From Bacteroidota bacterium (GTDB taxonomy: Bacteria; Bacteroidota; Bacteroidia; UKL13-3), in NCBI GenBank assembly GCA_947460565.1, contig CANHJJ010000019.1, positions 1-13,929 on the forward strand: DNA of 13,929 nucleotides, read 5' to 3'. Below the pieces are notes generated by a model. That model made no database searches and was not told where the DNA came from. It saw only the letters and a list, made by a program, of their open reading frames with translations. Shown here piece by piece: positions 1 to 8,740 of this stretch (positions are counted from its first letter, which is position 1; each line of letters begins with the position of its first letter). The position numbers and the translations under genes are program-made.

Positions 1-465
1 ACTTATGCATGGGGTATGGGCAATTACCCCGGAAAATTGATTGAATTGAATTCGATAAAATCTTATCAAGGTAATAAGTCTATTCATGCCAATTGGAATC
101 AAGATGAAAGCGGCAAACAAATCCGTCAAATTGGAATGAATTGGGAACATTGGCAAGCCATTGCTTTTCCAGATTCAATCAATAGTTATGGTTTACAGTT
201 TTATATAAACTACAGTGAAAAAACCACTTTGGATAATATCAAGATAGGATTCGAGTCATATAATGGAAAGTCTATTTTGTTGCCTATAAAACCAAATTAT
301 GTTAGTATAGTTTCTGACAATAATTGGCAATTGGTTTCCATTCCATTTAGTGAGTTCAATTTTGCGGAAATAGGATTTGATGTGAATAGATTCAAGCAAT
401 TAACAATAGAATTTAATAATTCAGGCGAGATATGGCTTGATGAAATATTTTTAAAGAAACAATAA
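1..465 (+). CDS. C-terminal part of a probable carbohydrate-binding protein (5' end outside window)
   Basis: The reading frame is open from base 1, so this is the last 154 codons of a longer gene; the first internal ATG at 16 is unlikely to be the true start. The visible part is rich in beta-strand-like segments with aromatic residues and ends in a strand resembling WLDEIFL. That pattern is common in beta-sandwich carbohydrate-binding modules, where an acidic residue on the last strand often helps bind calcium. A similar ending (FYFDEFGIEE) occurs inside the GH16 protein two genes downstream. There is no T9SS sorting domain at the C-terminus. The stop lies 3 bases before the GH3 gene, so the two are surely co-transcribed. 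A surface glycan-binding protein of the PUL, or the binding module of another glucanase, would fit. Which of these it is cannot be told without the N-terminus. Confidence 0.6.
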   Translation, partial: TYAWGMGNYPGKLIELNSIKSYQGNKSIHANWNQDESGKQIRQIGMNWEHWQAIAFPDSINSYGLQFYINYSEKTTLDNIKIGFESYNGKSILLPIKPNYVSIVSDNNWQLVSIPFSEFNFAEIGFDVNRFKQLTIEFNNSGEIWLDEIFLKKQ

Positions 466-468
466 TTT

Positions 469-2709
469 ATGAAGTTAAAAACAGTTTTACTATTATTTCT
501 TATCGTTTTGTTCAACCAAGTAATTGGACAGAATAATTCAAGTTCAATAGAACGTGCAAAAGCACTCTTAAGTAAAATGACCCTTGAAGAAAAGGTGGGA
601 CAGATGACCCAACTTACGATTGAAATGGTTTCGAAAGGAGTTGGAAATGATATTATCAAACCACATGCAATTGATACAGCCAAATTACGAAATGTAATCG
701 TTAACTTGGGTGTAGGATCAATATTGAATGTGAGTGGCTACACTTACACCGTAAGTCATTGGAAAGAAGTTATTACTTCTATTGAAAAGTACAGTAAGAA
801 GTCAAGATTAAAGATACCCGTTTTATATGGCATAGACGCCATTCATGGTGCAAATTATACTGTTGGTTCTACTTTGTATCCTCAACAAATAGGTTTGGCT
901 GCTACTTTTAACCCTGAGCTAAGTTATAAAATGGCTCAGTATGTGGCTAATGATGTTCGAGGTAGTGGTATTCCTTGGAATTTCTCTCCTGTTTTAGATG
1001 TAGGAAGAAACCCAATGTGGCCAAGATTTTGGGAAACATTTGGTGAAGACCCATATCTAGTTTCTCAAATGGGAGTAACGATGGTGAATGGATATCAAAA
1101 TACCAATAATGGTAAAGTTAGACCTTTTGCAGCTTGTTTAAAACATTATGTAGGTTATAGCAATCCGCAAAGTGGACATGATAGAGCACCTGCTTATATT
1201 CCGGAGCGTCAACTTCGCGAAATATATTTATTGCCATTTGCCAAAGCCATAGATGCAGGTGCCAAAACCATCATGATTAATTCATCTGAAATTAATGGAG
1301 AACCTGTGCATGCAAGTAAATTTTTATTGCAAACCATATTGAGAAATGAGTTAAACTTTAAGGGAATAACTGTAACCGATTGGGAAGACATAAAGAATCT
1401 GACTACAAGGCACAAGGTGGCTGAGACATATAAAGAAGCTGTTGCCTTGTCTATTAATGCAGGTATTGACTTGGCTATGGTGCCGCTTGATTTGGAGTTT
1501 ACTCAGTATTTGATTGAAAACGTTAAAGAAGGTAAAGTTAAATTAGATCGCATTGATGAAGCTACCCTGAGAATATTGAATCTAAAATTTGAATTAGGTT
1601 TGTTTGAAGAAGTGAAAACGAAAACCCCAAGATTTATTGAACCGGAGCAAATTGAAAGCAAGAAATTGAGCTATGAATTAGCTTCTCAAAGCATCACGTT
1701 ACTAAAAAATCAGTTTAACAGTTTACCACTTGCAAGTAATGAAAGAATATTGGTTACAGGACCCAATGCGGATTATATCAATGCCTTAAATGGCGGATGG
1801 ACACACACATGGCAAGGCAGAGACACTAGTTATAATCCTATGGTTTTAACAGTGGCAAATGCACTCCAAAATGTATTTGGCAAATCACAAGTAACTTACC
1901 TAAAAGGAAATTCATACAACCAAATTTTATCTTCAAATGAATTACTAAATGCTGCCCAAAATGTGGGTACTGTGGTCTTGTGTTTAGGTGAAGATACTTA
2001 TACTGAAAAGCCAGGCGATATTAATGATTTGGAACTTGAACAAGCGCAACAAAATTTAATTAAAATTTATAAAGAAGCGGGTAAGAAAGTAATTGTAGTT
2101 TTCTTGGAAGGAAGGCCTAGAACTTTTGCCAAAACAGAGCCATTCTGTGATGCTATTCTATATGCTTATTTGCCAGGTAATGAAGGAGCTTTAGCCATTG
2201 CTGATATATTGATTGGAAAAGTTAATCCGAGTGGTAAGTTACCATTCACTTTCCCTCGTTTTGCAGGCACACACACCACCTATGACTGTAAGTATACTGA
2301 AACCCTAAATAATGATTTTAAACCTATTGGATTCAATTCATTGTTTCCTTTTGGTTATGGTTTGAGTTATACCCAATTTGACTACACAGATTTGGTTATA
2401 GATAACAAAAATCCTTTAACAACTGATACCATAACTGTTAGTTTAAAGATAAGTAATAAAGGAGAAATGGATGGATATGAAACGGCACTGCTTTATATAT
2501 CTGATGAGTATGCAAGTATTACCCCCTCTATTAAAAGACTTAGGGCATTCAAAAAAGTTTATCTTAAAGCTGGAGAATCAAAAAACGTATCAATTAAATT
2601 GGCTATATCAGATTTGGCATTTGTTGGGTTGGATAACAAGTTTATGGTGGAGCCTGGTAAGTTTGTAATAAATATAGGCAATTTGAATGATGCTATTATT
2701 GTTAAATAA
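469..2709 (+). CDS. Periplasmic glycoside hydrolase family 3 beta-glucosidase
   Basis: This 746-residue protein is a full-length GH3 enzyme of the beta-glucosidase type (BglX-like), which releases glucose from the non-reducing ends of beta-glucans or gluco-oligosaccharides. Residues 1-21 form a signal peptide ending in VIGQ, with no lipobox cysteine. The N-terminal barrel (about 28-370) carries GIDAIHG, the KH pair (Lys225-His226) and the nucleophile Asp304 in VTDWEDI. The alpha/beta sandwich domain (about 400-620) carries the probable acid/base Glu513 in a YTEKPGD context, like the catalytic Glu of barley exoglucanase ExoI. A fibronectin-III-like domain (about 650-740) closes the protein. 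There is no T9SS sorting domain, so a periplasmic location is inferred. It sits 3 bases after the preceding gene and 5 bases before the GH16 gene. Beta-1,3 or mixed-linkage specificity is inferred from that neighbour; the family alone would also allow cellodextrins or xylosides. Confidence 0.93.
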   Translation: MKLKTVLLLFLIVLFNQVIGQNNSSSIERAKALLSKMTLEEKVGQMTQLTIEMVSKGVGNDIIKPHAIDTAKLRNVIVNLGVGSILNVSGYTYTVSHWKEVITSIEKYSKKSRLKIPVLYGIDAIHGANYTVGSTLYPQQIGLAATFNPELSYKMAQYVANDVRGSGIPWNFSPVLDVGRNPMWPRFWETFGEDPYLVSQMGVTMVNGYQNTNNGKVRPFAACLKHYVGYSNPQSGHDRAPAYIPERQLREIYLLPFAKAIDAGAKTIMINSSEINGEPVHASKFLLQTILRNELNFKGITVTDWEDIKNLTTRHKVAETYKEAVALSINAGIDLAMVPLDLEFTQYLIENVKEGKVKLDRIDEATLRILNLKFELGLFEEVKTKTPRFIEPEQIESKKLSYELASQSITLLKNQFNSLPLASNERILVTGPNADYINALNGGWTHTWQGRDTSYNPMVLTVANALQNVFGKSQVTYLKGNSYNQILSSNELLNAAQNVGTVVLCLGEDTYTEKPGDINDLELEQAQQNLIKIYKEAGKKVIVVFLEGRPRTFAKTEPFCDAILYAYLPGNEGALAIADILIGKVNPSGKLPFTFPRFAGTHTTYDCKYTETLNNDFKPIGFNSLFPFGYGLSYTQFDYTDLVIDNKNPLTTDTITVSLKISNKGEMDGYETALLYISDEYASITPSIKRLRAFKKVYLKAGESKNVSIKLAISDLAFVGLDNKFMVEPGKFVINIGNLNDAIIVK

Positions 2710-2714
2710 ACCTC

Positions 2715-4535
2715 ATGATGAAAATAAAATTTAGACTTTTTTTATTGTTAATTATTGCCATTCCATTTTCAGGATTCTCTCAAGATTTTTTAAGATGGTC
2801 AGATGAATTCACTGGCTCGCAACTTGATACCAATTATTGGGAATATCAAATAGGCAATGGCTGCCCAAACCTTTGTGGTTGGGGCAATGATGAAAGAGAG
2901 TCTTATCAAAAAAGCAATGTGAGTGTTGAAGGAGGCTTATTAAAAATAAAAGCCAAAAAGGAAAATATTGGTAACAGCCCTTATAGTTCAGGTAGAATAA
3001 GAACGATGAAAAAATTTGATTTTGCCTCAGGACGAATTGATGTGAGAGCCCGTTTTCCAATAGGTCAAGCATATTGGCCCGCAGTATGGTTTTTGCCAAC
3101 AGAAAATTATTATGGAAGTTGGCCTTTAAGTGGTGAGATTGATTTATTAGAGGGCAAAGGGCAAGAACCTAAAAACACTTATGGAACCATTCATTATGGT
3201 GCACATACCCCTAATAACAAATATACGGGAGCAACTTATACCTTGCCATCAAGTTCGTTCACAGCAGACTTCCATACTTTTTCTTTGATATGGAAAGTAG
3301 ATACCATTCAGTGGTTGGTTGATAATGTATTGTATAGTACCAAAACCAAAAAAGATTTGCCTGATTTTTGGTGGCCTTACAATCGAAATTTTCATTGTAT
3401 CGTAAACCTTGCAGTTGGTGGTTATTTTTTAGGTTATCCTGATGGTACTACGCCTGATACAGCTACTTTGCAACTTGACTATATTAGGGTGTATCAAAAC
3501 CTTAATAATGTTTTTATTTCAGGACCAGAAGCTATATTAAGAGCTGATCAACAAAAAGACTATTATACACAGCAATTAGCAGGTGCGAGCTATGATTGGG
3601 TTGTGCCTACAAACGCTAAAATTGTTTCAGGACAAGGAACATCAAAGGTTAAAGTTAATTGGGGATTAAAAAGTGATAGCATTAAAGTTAATATTTCCTA
3701 TCAGTCCAAGGTCAAAACAATTAGCAAATTTATCACAGCTTTGCCAGATACCTGTCAAGGTTTAATTGATAATATTGAAAGCTTAAGATCGGTTTACTGG
3801 GTAGCTGGAAATGGTACTTATAAGGCATCCATAAACAATCCTTCTAAAGATTCAGTTAACAATACATCCTTATGTAATAGGTATTACAGAAATGGCTCAA
3901 CCACCTATGATGCGCTTACAGTTTTTTCTGATGTGATAAGAAATGCGAAGCCATTTGAAGATGGAAGTTTGTTGCTTAAAATGAAATTATATACTACGGC
4001 TCCAATAGGTACTCAAGTGAATATTAATTTCGAAAATAGAGCCTTGTCATCAAGTGATTACCCATCAGGAAGAAGATGTGTTTTGCAAGCTATCACCACT
4101 AAAACAAGGTCGTGGGAGGAATTGGTCTTTAAGTTAATACTAAAGCCAGATGCCAATACACCCGAAGCAAGTATTGACCAATTGGTAATATTATTTGCAC
4201 CTAATTCAAGCAATACAGATGTGTTTTATTTTGATGAATTTGGAATTGAAGAAACACCCTGTAAAAACAGCAGTTCATCTATTAGTGAAATGAAAGGAAA
4301 CATAGGTCAAATCAATGTCTATCCTAATCCTTTCACCCATCAATTGCGTATAGATTCAAAATATACGCCTGATGAAATGAGCATTATCAACTTTATGGGT
4401 CAAACCCTTTTTGTGTCAGATAAGCTTGATAACATCAACCAACACTTGCCATCCTTAAAAGAAGGGGCTTACATACTTAAATTATCTATTAAAGAGCAAT
4501 ACCATTTCTTTAAAATTATTAAATCAAATCCATAA
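2715..4535 (+). CDS. GH16 endo-beta-glucanase (laminarinase-like) with T9SS sorting domain
   Basis: This secreted multidomain enzyme is predicted to cut internal bonds of beta-1,3- or beta-1,3/1,4-glucan. Residues 1-23 are a signal peptide (cut near GFSQ). The GH16 jelly-roll spans about 24-262, starting from the WSDEFTGS motif. Its catalytic signature EIDLLE places the nucleophile at Glu141, Asp143 as helper and the acid/base at Glu146, and the domain ends in the typical LDYIRVYQ strand. About 266-345 is a PKD/Ig-like domain. About 347-517 is a beta-rich segment resembling a carbohydrate-binding module. From about 530 a T9SS C-terminal sorting domain begins, with NVYPNPF and GAYILKL motifs, so the enzyme should cross the outer membrane and be surface-anchored or released. 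ATG 2715 is chosen; starting at the next codon, also ATG, would hardly change it. Gaps of 5 and 9 bases place it inside the operon. Family is certain; exact polymer is inferred. Confidence 0.93.
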   Translation: MMKIKFRLFLLLIIAIPFSGFSQDFLRWSDEFTGSQLDTNYWEYQIGNGCPNLCGWGNDERESYQKSNVSVEGGLLKIKAKKENIGNSPYSSGRIRTMKKFDFASGRIDVRARFPIGQAYWPAVWFLPTENYYGSWPLSGEIDLLEGKGQEPKNTYGTIHYGAHTPNNKYTGATYTLPSSSFTADFHTFSLIWKVDTIQWLVDNVLYSTKTKKDLPDFWWPYNRNFHCIVNLAVGGYFLGYPDGTTPDTATLQLDYIRVYQNLNNVFISGPEAILRADQQKDYYTQQLAGASYDWVVPTNAKIVSGQGTSKVKVNWGLKSDSIKVNISYQSKVKTISKFITALPDTCQGLIDNIESLRSVYWVAGNGTYKASINNPSKDSVNNTSLCNRYYRNGSTTYDALTVFSDVIRNAKPFEDGSLLLKMKLYTTAPIGTQVNINFENRALSSSDYPSGRRCVLQAITTKTRSWEELVFKLILKPDANTPEASIDQLVILFAPNSSNTDVFYFDEFGIEETPCKNSSSSISEMKGNIGQINVYPNPFTHQLRIDSKYTPDEMSIINFMGQTLFVSDKLDNINQHLPSLKEGAYILKLSIKEQYHFFKIIKSNP

Positions 4536-4544
4536 CATATAAAT

Positions 4545-5810
4545 ATGAAAAAGTGCTTATTAATATGGATATTATTTGTCTTAGCTAACCCAATATGGGC
4601 GCAAGTTATTAAGGTTGAAATTACCAAGAATGCCAATGGTAATTATCAATTGATACGAGGCAATAATCCCTTTTATGTAAAAGGTGCAGGTGGAGATGTG
4701 TTTATGGATAAAACACTAGCTGCGGGAGGAAATTCTGTTAGACTTTGGGGTGCCGAAAATGCCCAGGCAGTGCTTGATGAAGCGCAGAAAAAAGGTTTAA
4801 CCGTAATGCTCGGCCTATGGATGCCACCAGAACGACATGGTTTTGATTACAGTGATAAGTGGGCATGCCAAGATCAAGTTGAACAATTTAAAAGTATTGT
4901 GAATAGGTTTAAGAATCACCCAGCATTATTACTATGGGGAGTGGGCAATGAAGTTGATTTAGAATATACAGATTTTTCTGTATGGAAAGCCGTACAAAAT
5001 ATTGCAGCTATGATTCATGAAGAGGACAAGAATCATCCAACATGTGTGGTTACTGCTGGTATTGATGCTCCTGAAGTTTCATTAATCAAAGAGTATTGTC
5101 CTGATATCGATATCTTGGGTGTTAATACCTATGGTGATTTGCCAAGTTTACCAGAAAAAATTAGATTATTTGGATGGACTAAACCATACTTGGTTACTGA
5201 GTGGGGACCAAATGGACATTGGGAGGTAGCCAAAACAAAATGGGGTGCAGCCATAGAACAAACCTCAACTGAAAAAGCCATTACATATAGAGAGAGGTAT
5301 GTAAATTATATTCAAAATGATAGTAGCTTGTGTTTAGGTTCTTATGCCTTTTTATGGGGACAAAAGCAAGAAACCACACCTACATGGTATGGTGTATTCG
5401 TTGATGGAAAACAAACTGAGGCGGTTAATGTATTGCAAGAAGTTTGGAGTGGAACTGCTCCAAAAAATTGGGCTCCACAAATAGATTCATTTTTATTAAA
5501 TAATGCTTTACCTGATAAGAGTGTAGAATTGAAGAAGGGAGCCAATACTAAAGTGAAGCTTCAAATCAATCATAAGGATTTATCAAGTCTTACAATCAAA
5601 TGGGAACTATTACCTGAAAGTGAATTCACTAAAAGTGGAGGTGATGTTGAGAAACGTCCTGATGCCATGCCTATTAGCATGAAAGGCGATAACAATGTGG
5701 GTTATAGTTTTAATGCGCCTTATCAAAAAGGAGCCTATCGTTTATTCGTTTACATCTTTGATAAACATGAGCAAGTAGCTTGTGCTAATTTCCCGTTTTG
5801 GGTGAAGTAA
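4545..5810 (+). CDS. Secreted clan GH-A glycoside hydrolase (GH2/GH5/GH17/GH158-like TIM barrel), family uncertain
   Basis: This 421-residue protein has a signal peptide (residues 1-20, cut after WAQ). Its TIM barrel (about 28-305) shows the clan GH-A pattern: WGVGNEVD with the probable acid/base Glu136 on strand 4, and VTEWGPNGHW with the probable nucleophile Glu219 on strand 7. The early strands read YVKGAGGD and SVRLWG. The last about 110 residues form a beta-sandwich-like tail ending ANFPFWVK, without a T9SS signal, so the enzyme is probably periplasmic. Proteins like this are often labelled 'GH2 TIM-barrel domain', but the GH2 sandwich domains are missing. Being last in an operon with GH3 and GH16 suggests action on beta-1,3-glucan oligosaccharides as an exo-glucanase, endo-glucanase or transglycosylase. 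That role is inference; the GH-A fold and both glutamates are seen directly. It converges on the tolC-like gene 44 bases downstream. Confidence 0.82.
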   Translation: MKKCLLIWILFVLANPIWAQVIKVEITKNANGNYQLIRGNNPFYVKGAGGDVFMDKTLAAGGNSVRLWGAENAQAVLDEAQKKGLTVMLGLWMPPERHGFDYSDKWACQDQVEQFKSIVNRFKNHPALLLWGVGNEVDLEYTDFSVWKAVQNIAAMIHEEDKNHPTCVVTAGIDAPEVSLIKEYCPDIDILGVNTYGDLPSLPEKIRLFGWTKPYLVTEWGPNGHWEVAKTKWGAAIEQTSTEKAITYRERYVNYIQNDSSLCLGSYAFLWGQKQETTPTWYGVFVDGKQTEAVNVLQEVWSGTAPKNWAPQIDSFLLNNALPDKSVELKKGANTKVKLQINHKDLSSLTIKWELLPESEFTKSGGDVEKRPDAMPISMKGDNNVGYSFNAPYQKGAYRLFVYIFDKHEQVACANFPFWVK

Positions 5811-5854
5811 ATTCAATTTATAAATAACTTAATTTACTTATTATTTAAGCAATC

Positions 5855-7150
5855 TTACCAATACTTTTCGCCAGTTAATCTAGCTAATTCAATTTTAGCA
5901 CTGCAAAGCTGAAATTCGTATTGCAACTTGTTTAACAAAGCCCTTTGCAAAGTAGTGGATGCAAAACTTAAATCTAAAAAAGTAGCAACTCCTTTTCCAA
6001 ATTTAATTTGTGTTAATTGATATACCGCCTGAGCTGCCTTAATTTGGCTTTCAACATTTCTAAGTTTAATTTGGTTACTCTCCATTTCACTCAAAGCTTG
6101 TTTTATATCTTTCTTGTAAGTGTTTTTCAAACTTACTAAACCAAGTTCGGTTTGTTTAAGACTGTATGTAGAAACTCCAATCAATGATCTTGTTTTAAGA
6201 CCAGAAAAGATGGGAATATTCAAACTAACACCAGCTAAATAATTAAATCTATTTTCGTTTATATCGGGTTGGTATCCATTTCTAAAACCTGCAGCAGCCG
6301 TGGCATTCAAAGTGGGCGTCAATTGTTTTTTATTTAACTTCAAGTCAAACTCTGATTGTGCAATTTTACTTTTCATTAATGCGTATTCTACATTTTGTGA
6401 TTCAGCCAAATTGATGTATTCCTCCGCACTGACATCCTTAATGATAAAGCTGAATTCTGATTGACTAACCGTCCGCTTTCCTGTTGTGTATTCCAATAAA
6501 TTGAGTTGTTTCTGCAAACTATTTTCAATATCAACCTTTCTGTTTAGTTCATTATCAATACTAGCTTGAATATTTAATACATCAATATTGAGGGCATCAC
6601 CATTTGATAATTTACTATGAACAACTTTTCTGTTATGTTCGAAGTATTCTATAATACTGTCTTGAATAATTATGGCTTTTTTTAAATATATGATATTATA
6701 GTAAATATTGGCTACTTGTGAAGCTAATTGACTTTTATTAAACAATGTATTTTGTTTGCTATAATTGAGCTCTTCTTTTGATTTATCAATAGCTGATTTC
6801 AAACGACCAAAATCAAGTAATACATAATTGGCTGTAATATTTGCATTCAAATTGTTGTTGGGCTGAAATTGCAAGTTTTTTGTTATTCCGGGTCCCGCTG
6901 GAAATGAAGTCTGACTAATGGGGTCAATATAATTATAACTAACAACACCCGATATAGCAGGTGAGAGGTTGCTTCGAGTGCTTTTTAATCTTTCATTACT
7001 TATTAGTTCTGATTGTTCTAACTCTTTAATTTTGGGAAAGTAGTTAAATGATTCTTGAATTAAGCCTTGCAGTTCTTGGGCACTATTTTGTGCTTTTAAA
7101 GGTGCAAAACCTAAAATATAGATGACTATTATGATACTAAATTTTTTCAT
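5855..7150 (-). CDS. tolC: TolC-family outer membrane efflux channel
   Basis: This 431-residue protein begins with a signal peptide (cut near PLKAQ). It then shows the two long alpha-helical OEP repeats typical of TolC/OprM channels (about 27-225 and 240-427). They are rich in Gln, Leu, Ser and Asn, with the beta-barrel strand signatures SPAISGVVSYNY and LNATAAAGFRNGY at equivalent places. The C-terminus RLTGEKYW matches the usual ending of Bacteroidota members. It provides the outer-membrane exit duct for the EmrA/EmrB-like pump encoded just upstream, from which it is separated by 11 bases, and is the last gene of that operon. The symbol is used in the family sense only; many paralogues exist per genome. 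The length is normal and the frame is intact. Confidence 0.92.
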   Translation of the reverse strand: MKKFSIIIVIYILGFAPLKAQNSAQELQGLIQESFNYFPKIKELEQSELISNERLKSTRSNLSPAISGVVSYNYIDPISQTSFPAGPGITKNLQFQPNNNLNANITANYVLLDFGRLKSAIDKSKEELNYSKQNTLFNKSQLASQVANIYYNIIYLKKAIIIQDSIIEYFEHNRKVVHSKLSNGDALNIDVLNIQASIDNELNRKVDIENSLQKQLNLLEYTTGKRTVSQSEFSFIIKDVSAEEYINLAESQNVEYALMKSKIAQSEFDLKLNKKQLTPTLNATAAAGFRNGYQPDINENRFNYLAGVSLNIPIFSGLKTRSLIGVSTYSLKQTELGLVSLKNTYKKDIKQALSEMESNQIKLRNVESQIKAAQAVYQLTQIKFGKGVATFLDLSFASTTLQRALLNKLQYEFQLCSAKIELARLTGEKYW

Positions 7151-7161
7151 GCTCGATATGG

Positions 7162-8736
7162 TTAGTGTGACTCCTCTGCTACTTTGGCCAAGGTGGATGT
7201 ATCCACTTTTTTTGTTCGCAGTAAAAAAAGAAAGGGAATGGTTATTAAAAAGAATAGACTGATGATTAAATATGAATCTAAATAGGAGAGCAAATATGCT
7301 TGTTTATTAACCGCACCATCAATGGCTTTTAATGCCGCAAATTGGGCATCTGCAGCGCTAAAACCTTTGCTTAAAAAAACCTGTGTTATGCTTGATAGCC
7401 TCTGCATCATTTCAGGATCGTTGGCAGCGGTATTGGTAATCAAATCTGAACGATGTACTGCAAATCTTTGGGTGACAAATGTATTCATCATGGCTATACC
7501 AAATGCTCCTCCTAATTGTCGCAACATATTTGTTAAAGCAATACCAGATGGCATATCTTTAGGTGCCAAACCTACCACTGCTTGGTTAATGAGCGGAACG
7601 GTTAAACAGGCAGTACCTATCCCCCTCAGCATTTGTGGGAAAATAAACCAAGCCCTGCTTGCCTCGGCAGTTGCTAGGGATGAGGTATAACCATGAAATA
7701 TAAAAGCTATGAAACCAATTACTACATAAATAATAGGTGGTGTTCCTGAACCAAGGGTTTTACCTATAATTGGCATTAAAAATAAGCCTATAATTGTTCC
7801 AGGTACAATGGCGAAACCTGCTTCTGTAGGCGAGTATCCCATAATTCTTTGAACCAATACTGGAAAAATAAAGACAGATCCAAACAAACCAAAACCGCAA
7901 ACGAAGGTAAGTACATTGCTTGCTGCCAAATTTGTGTTTTTCAATACCTTTAAGTTAATAATGGGATTGGGAACATGAAGTTGCCGCCAAATAAAAGTTC
8001 CTATTCCTATTACACATAATGGGCTTAATATTCTTATGTATTCACTCTCAAACCAGTCTTCTGATTGGCCTTTTTCCAATACATACTGCAAGCAACCAAC
8101 ACCCATCACCAGCATGGCTATACCTAAATAATCAATGGATATGGCTTTTCTATCAATAGTCAATTCATCTTCTTTTTTGTCAATAAAATATAAAGTCAAC
8201 ATAGCAGCTAATATTCCAAAAGGGATATTGATATAAAATATCAATGGCCATGAATAATTGTCAACTATCAATCCGCCTAGAGTAGGCCCAATCGTGGGGC
8301 CCAAAACAATACCCATGCCAAAAATTCCTGAAGCCATGGCTCGTTTTTTTGGTTCAAAAGCATCAAACAAAATGCCTTGAGACGTAGAGAGTAATGCACC
8401 TCCACCAATACCTTGAATAAAACGCCAAGCTACAAGGGACCACAAACTATCAGCGTTTCCGCACATATAGGAGGCAATGGTAAAAATAAAAATGGATGTT
8501 AAATAATAGTTTTTACGTCCGAAATATCTCTGCAAAAAACCAGTCATTGGAATAATAATAACATTGGCAATGGCATAGGCTGTAACTACCCACGATGTAT
8601 CTTCAATAGTAGCACCTAGGTTACCACTTATTTGTGAGATTGCAACATTGACAATGCTCGTATCTATCAGTTCCATGATGGCTGCAGATATCGTAGTAAA
8701 TACAATCATTGCGCGTTTTAATCCGGTTGGATACAT
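7162..8736 (-). CDS. emrB: EmrB/QacA-type MFS drug:proton antiporter (DHA2, 14 TM)
   Basis: This inner-membrane exporter of 524 residues has hydrophobic segments consistent with the 14-helix DHA2 family. The hallmark motif of helix 1, LIDTSIVNVA, is present with its conserved Asp. The loop 2-3 motif reads GFLQRYFGRKNYY. The RFIQGIGGGALLSTSQ segment and the antiporter motif C, GIVLGPTIGPTLGG, follow, then WPLIFYINIPFGI. These features match EmrB-type pumps, which use the proton motive force to export hydrophobic or aromatic compounds through an EmrA adaptor and a TolC channel. The gene starts 4 bases after the emrA-like stop and ends 11 bases before the tolC-like start, so the three form one operon. 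The substrate cannot be told from sequence. An internal start at Met10 is possible but the first ATG gives the usual N-terminus. Confidence 0.95.
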   Translation of the reverse strand: MYPTGLKRAMIVFTTISAAIMELIDTSIVNVAISQISGNLGATIEDTSWVVTAYAIANVIIIPMTGFLQRYFGRKNYYLTSIFIFTIASYMCGNADSLWSLVAWRFIQGIGGGALLSTSQGILFDAFEPKKRAMASGIFGMGIVLGPTIGPTLGGLIVDNYSWPLIFYINIPFGILAAMLTLYFIDKKEDELTIDRKAISIDYLGIAMLVMGVGCLQYVLEKGQSEDWFESEYIRILSPLCVIGIGTFIWRQLHVPNPIINLKVLKNTNLAASNVLTFVCGFGLFGSVFIFPVLVQRIMGYSPTEAGFAIVPGTIIGLFLMPIIGKTLGSGTPPIIYVVIGFIAFIFHGYTSSLATAEASRAWFIFPQMLRGIGTACLTVPLINQAVVGLAPKDMPSGIALTNMLRQLGGAFGIAMMNTFVTQRFAVHRSDLITNTAANDPEMMQRLSSITQVFLSKGFSAADAQFAALKAIDGAVNKQAYLLSYLDSYLIISLFFLITIPFLFLLRTKKVDTSTLAKVAEESH

Positions 8737-8740
8737 GCGT

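Noticed and set aside
5821..5847. TAAATAA...TTATTTA inverted repeat between the convergent GH-A and tolC-like genes, as a possible bidirectional terminator.
   Set aside because: The stem is only 7 A/T pairs with a 13-base loop and no G/C core; expected by chance in AT-rich spacer.
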